Origin: Streptosporangiaceae bacterium
GTDB taxonomy: Bacteria; Actinomycetota; Actinomycetes; Streptosporangiales; Streptosporangiaceae
Direction of reading: 5' to 3'
Length of the DNA stretch: 6,598 nucleotides
NCBI GenBank assembly: GCA_030040475.1
Contig: JASHTQ010000334.1
Coordinates: 1-6,598 of the forward strand
The notes below the pieces were generated by a model. The model had not been told where the DNA came from and did not search any database. It saw nothing but the letters and a program-made list of their open reading frames with translations. Position 1 is the first letter of the stretch. Each line of letters opens with the position of its first letter. This document shows, piece by piece, positions 5,721 to 6,598 of the stretch. The translations under genes and the position numbers were made by a program.

Positions 5721-6598
5721 ATGACCACTCCGGCGGACCGGTACGCCGCGCTCCGCGAGCGGCGGCATGACCCACAGTTCGAGGCCTTCGCCGCGCTGTA
5801 CGACTTCGACTTCGACGAGTTCCAGGTCGCCGCGTGCGGCGCGCTCGGCGAGGGCAGCGGCGTGCTCGTGGCCGCGCCCACCGGCTCGGGCAAGACGGTG
5901 ATCGGCGAGTACGCGGTGCACCTCGCGCTGGCCCAGCGGCGCAAGTGCTTCTACACCACGCCGATCAAGGCGCTGTCGAACCAGAAGTACGCCGATCTCG
6001 TGCGCCGCTACGACAACCGCACGGTGGGCCTGCTCACCGGGGACAACAGCATCAACGGCGAGGCGCCCGTGGTCGTCATGACCACCGAGGTGCTGCGGAA
6101 CATGCTGTACACCGGCTCGCAGACGCTGGCCGGCCTCGGCTACGTCGTCCTCGACGAGGTGCACTACCTGGCGGACTCGTCCCGCGGCGCGGTCTGGGAG
6201 GAAGTGATCATCCACCTGCCCGAGTCGGTGCGGGTGGTGGCGCTGTCGGCCACGGTGAGCAACGCCGAGGAGTTCGGCGAGTGGCTGGACCAGGTGCGCG
6301 GCGGCACCGCGGTCATCGTCGACGAGCACCGGCCGGTGCCGCTGTGGCAGCACGTGCTCGCCGGGAACAGGCTGTACGACCTGTTCACCGACGATGAGCA
6401 CAGCAGGGTCAACCCCGAGCTGCTCAGGGTGGCCCAGCGCGACACCTGGATCGAGCGCAAGGCCCCGCAGCGGCCCGGCCGCGGCGGCAGGCGGCCGCGC
6501 AGGTTCCCGACCGCCTACCGGCCCGACACGATCGCCAGGCTGGACGCCGACGGGCTGCTGCCCGCGATCACGTTCATCTTCAGCCGGGCCGGCTGCGA
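5721..6598 (+). CDS. helY: DExH-box ATP-dependent helicase HelY, N-terminal part (cut by window end)
   Basis: The first 292 codons are open to the window edge. This is the N-terminal ATPase domain of a superfamily 2 helicase of the Ski2/Mtr4 type, matching HelY, which follows tatC in mycobacteria (Rv2092c). Motifs in order: a Q-like region with F34-Q35 (DEFQVAA); Walker A A52-P53-T54-G55-S56-G57-K58-T59; motif Ia TTPIKALSNQKY at 79-90; TGD at 106-108; motif Ib near TTEVLRNML at 121-129; motif II D145-E146-V147-H148; motif III S176-A177-T178; and the start of the second RecA domain at PAITFIFSRAGC, 281-292. A basic insert of Arg/Gly/Pro at about 247-261 links the two domains. The complete protein is probably around 900 residues. 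Likely role: ATP-driven unwinding of RNA or RNA-DNA structures in the cytoplasm; the substrate in actinobacteria is not settled. The start ATG lies 22 bases after the tatC stop. Confidence 0.93.
   Translation, partial: MTTPADRYAALRERRHDPQFEAFAALYDFDFDEFQVAACGALGEGSGVLVAAPTGSGKTVIGEYAVHLALAQRRKCFYTTPIKALSNQKYADLVRRYDNRTVGLLTGDNSINGEAPVVVMTTEVLRNMLYTGSQTLAGLGYVVLDEVHYLADSSRGAVWEEVIIHLPESVRVVALSATVSNAEEFGEWLDQVRGGTAVIVDEHRPVPLWQHVLAGNRLYDLFTDDEHSRVNPELLRVAQRDTWIERKAPQRPGRGGRRPRRFPTAYRPDTIARLDADGLLPAITFIFSRAGC

Noticed and set aside
5691..6401. 236-codon minus-strand frame opposite helY
   Set aside because: The helicase motifs on the plus strand are complete and in order; this frame is a composition artefact.
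1..6598. Mobile element, CRISPR array, tRNA or horizontally acquired island
   Set aside because: No regularly spaced repeats, transposase, integrase or tRNA-like fold was seen, and base composition and gene order are uniform and typical of a conserved actinobacterial locus.

Overview
The window is very GC-rich, and its third codon positions are almost all G or C. It carries the conserved actinobacterial gene order pafA - pafB - pafC - tatA - tatC - helY, which points to a high-GC Actinomycetota. Tandem FKBP domains and a DUF3866 gene sit between pafA and pafB. Together with the general protein style this suggests a Streptosporangiales/Frankiales/Streptomycetales-like lineage rather than Mycobacterium, but I cannot place the genus.

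Layout. Bases 1-83 hold the last 26 codons of what is almost certainly pafA, the Pup-protein ligase. A short intergenic stretch (84-168) with a duplicated promoter-like motif precedes a two-domain FKBP-type peptidyl-prolyl isomerase lipoprotein (169-1137). Ending 4 bp away on the opposite strand is a DUF3866 protein (1142-2272, minus). The divergent region 2273-2350 holds a strong GC palindrome and the likely pafB promoter. The plus-strand block then runs pafB (2351-3340), pafC (3337-4329, ATGA overlap), a well-formed promoter (4340-4369), tatA (4409-4759), tatC (4784-5698) and the 5' part of helY (5721 to the window end). helY appears to have its own leaderless promoter.

How the genes work together. 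PafA attaches the small protein Pup to substrates for the proteasome. PafB and PafC form the WYL-domain activator of the LexA-independent DNA-damage response. TatA and TatC form the minimal twin-arginine export machinery. HelY is a Ski2/Mtr4-like DExH helicase. The FKBP lipoprotein would act outside the membrane on exported proteins. These activities are linked mainly by conserved synteny; no direct biochemical connection can be read from the sequence.

I found no mobile element, CRISPR array, tRNA or rRNA, and nothing that amounts to a new defence or metabolic system. The points worth a second look are the inverted DUF3866 gene, the degenerate first FKBP domain, the intergenic repeats and palindromes, the leaderless helY start and a cysteine pair in the outer loop of TatC.
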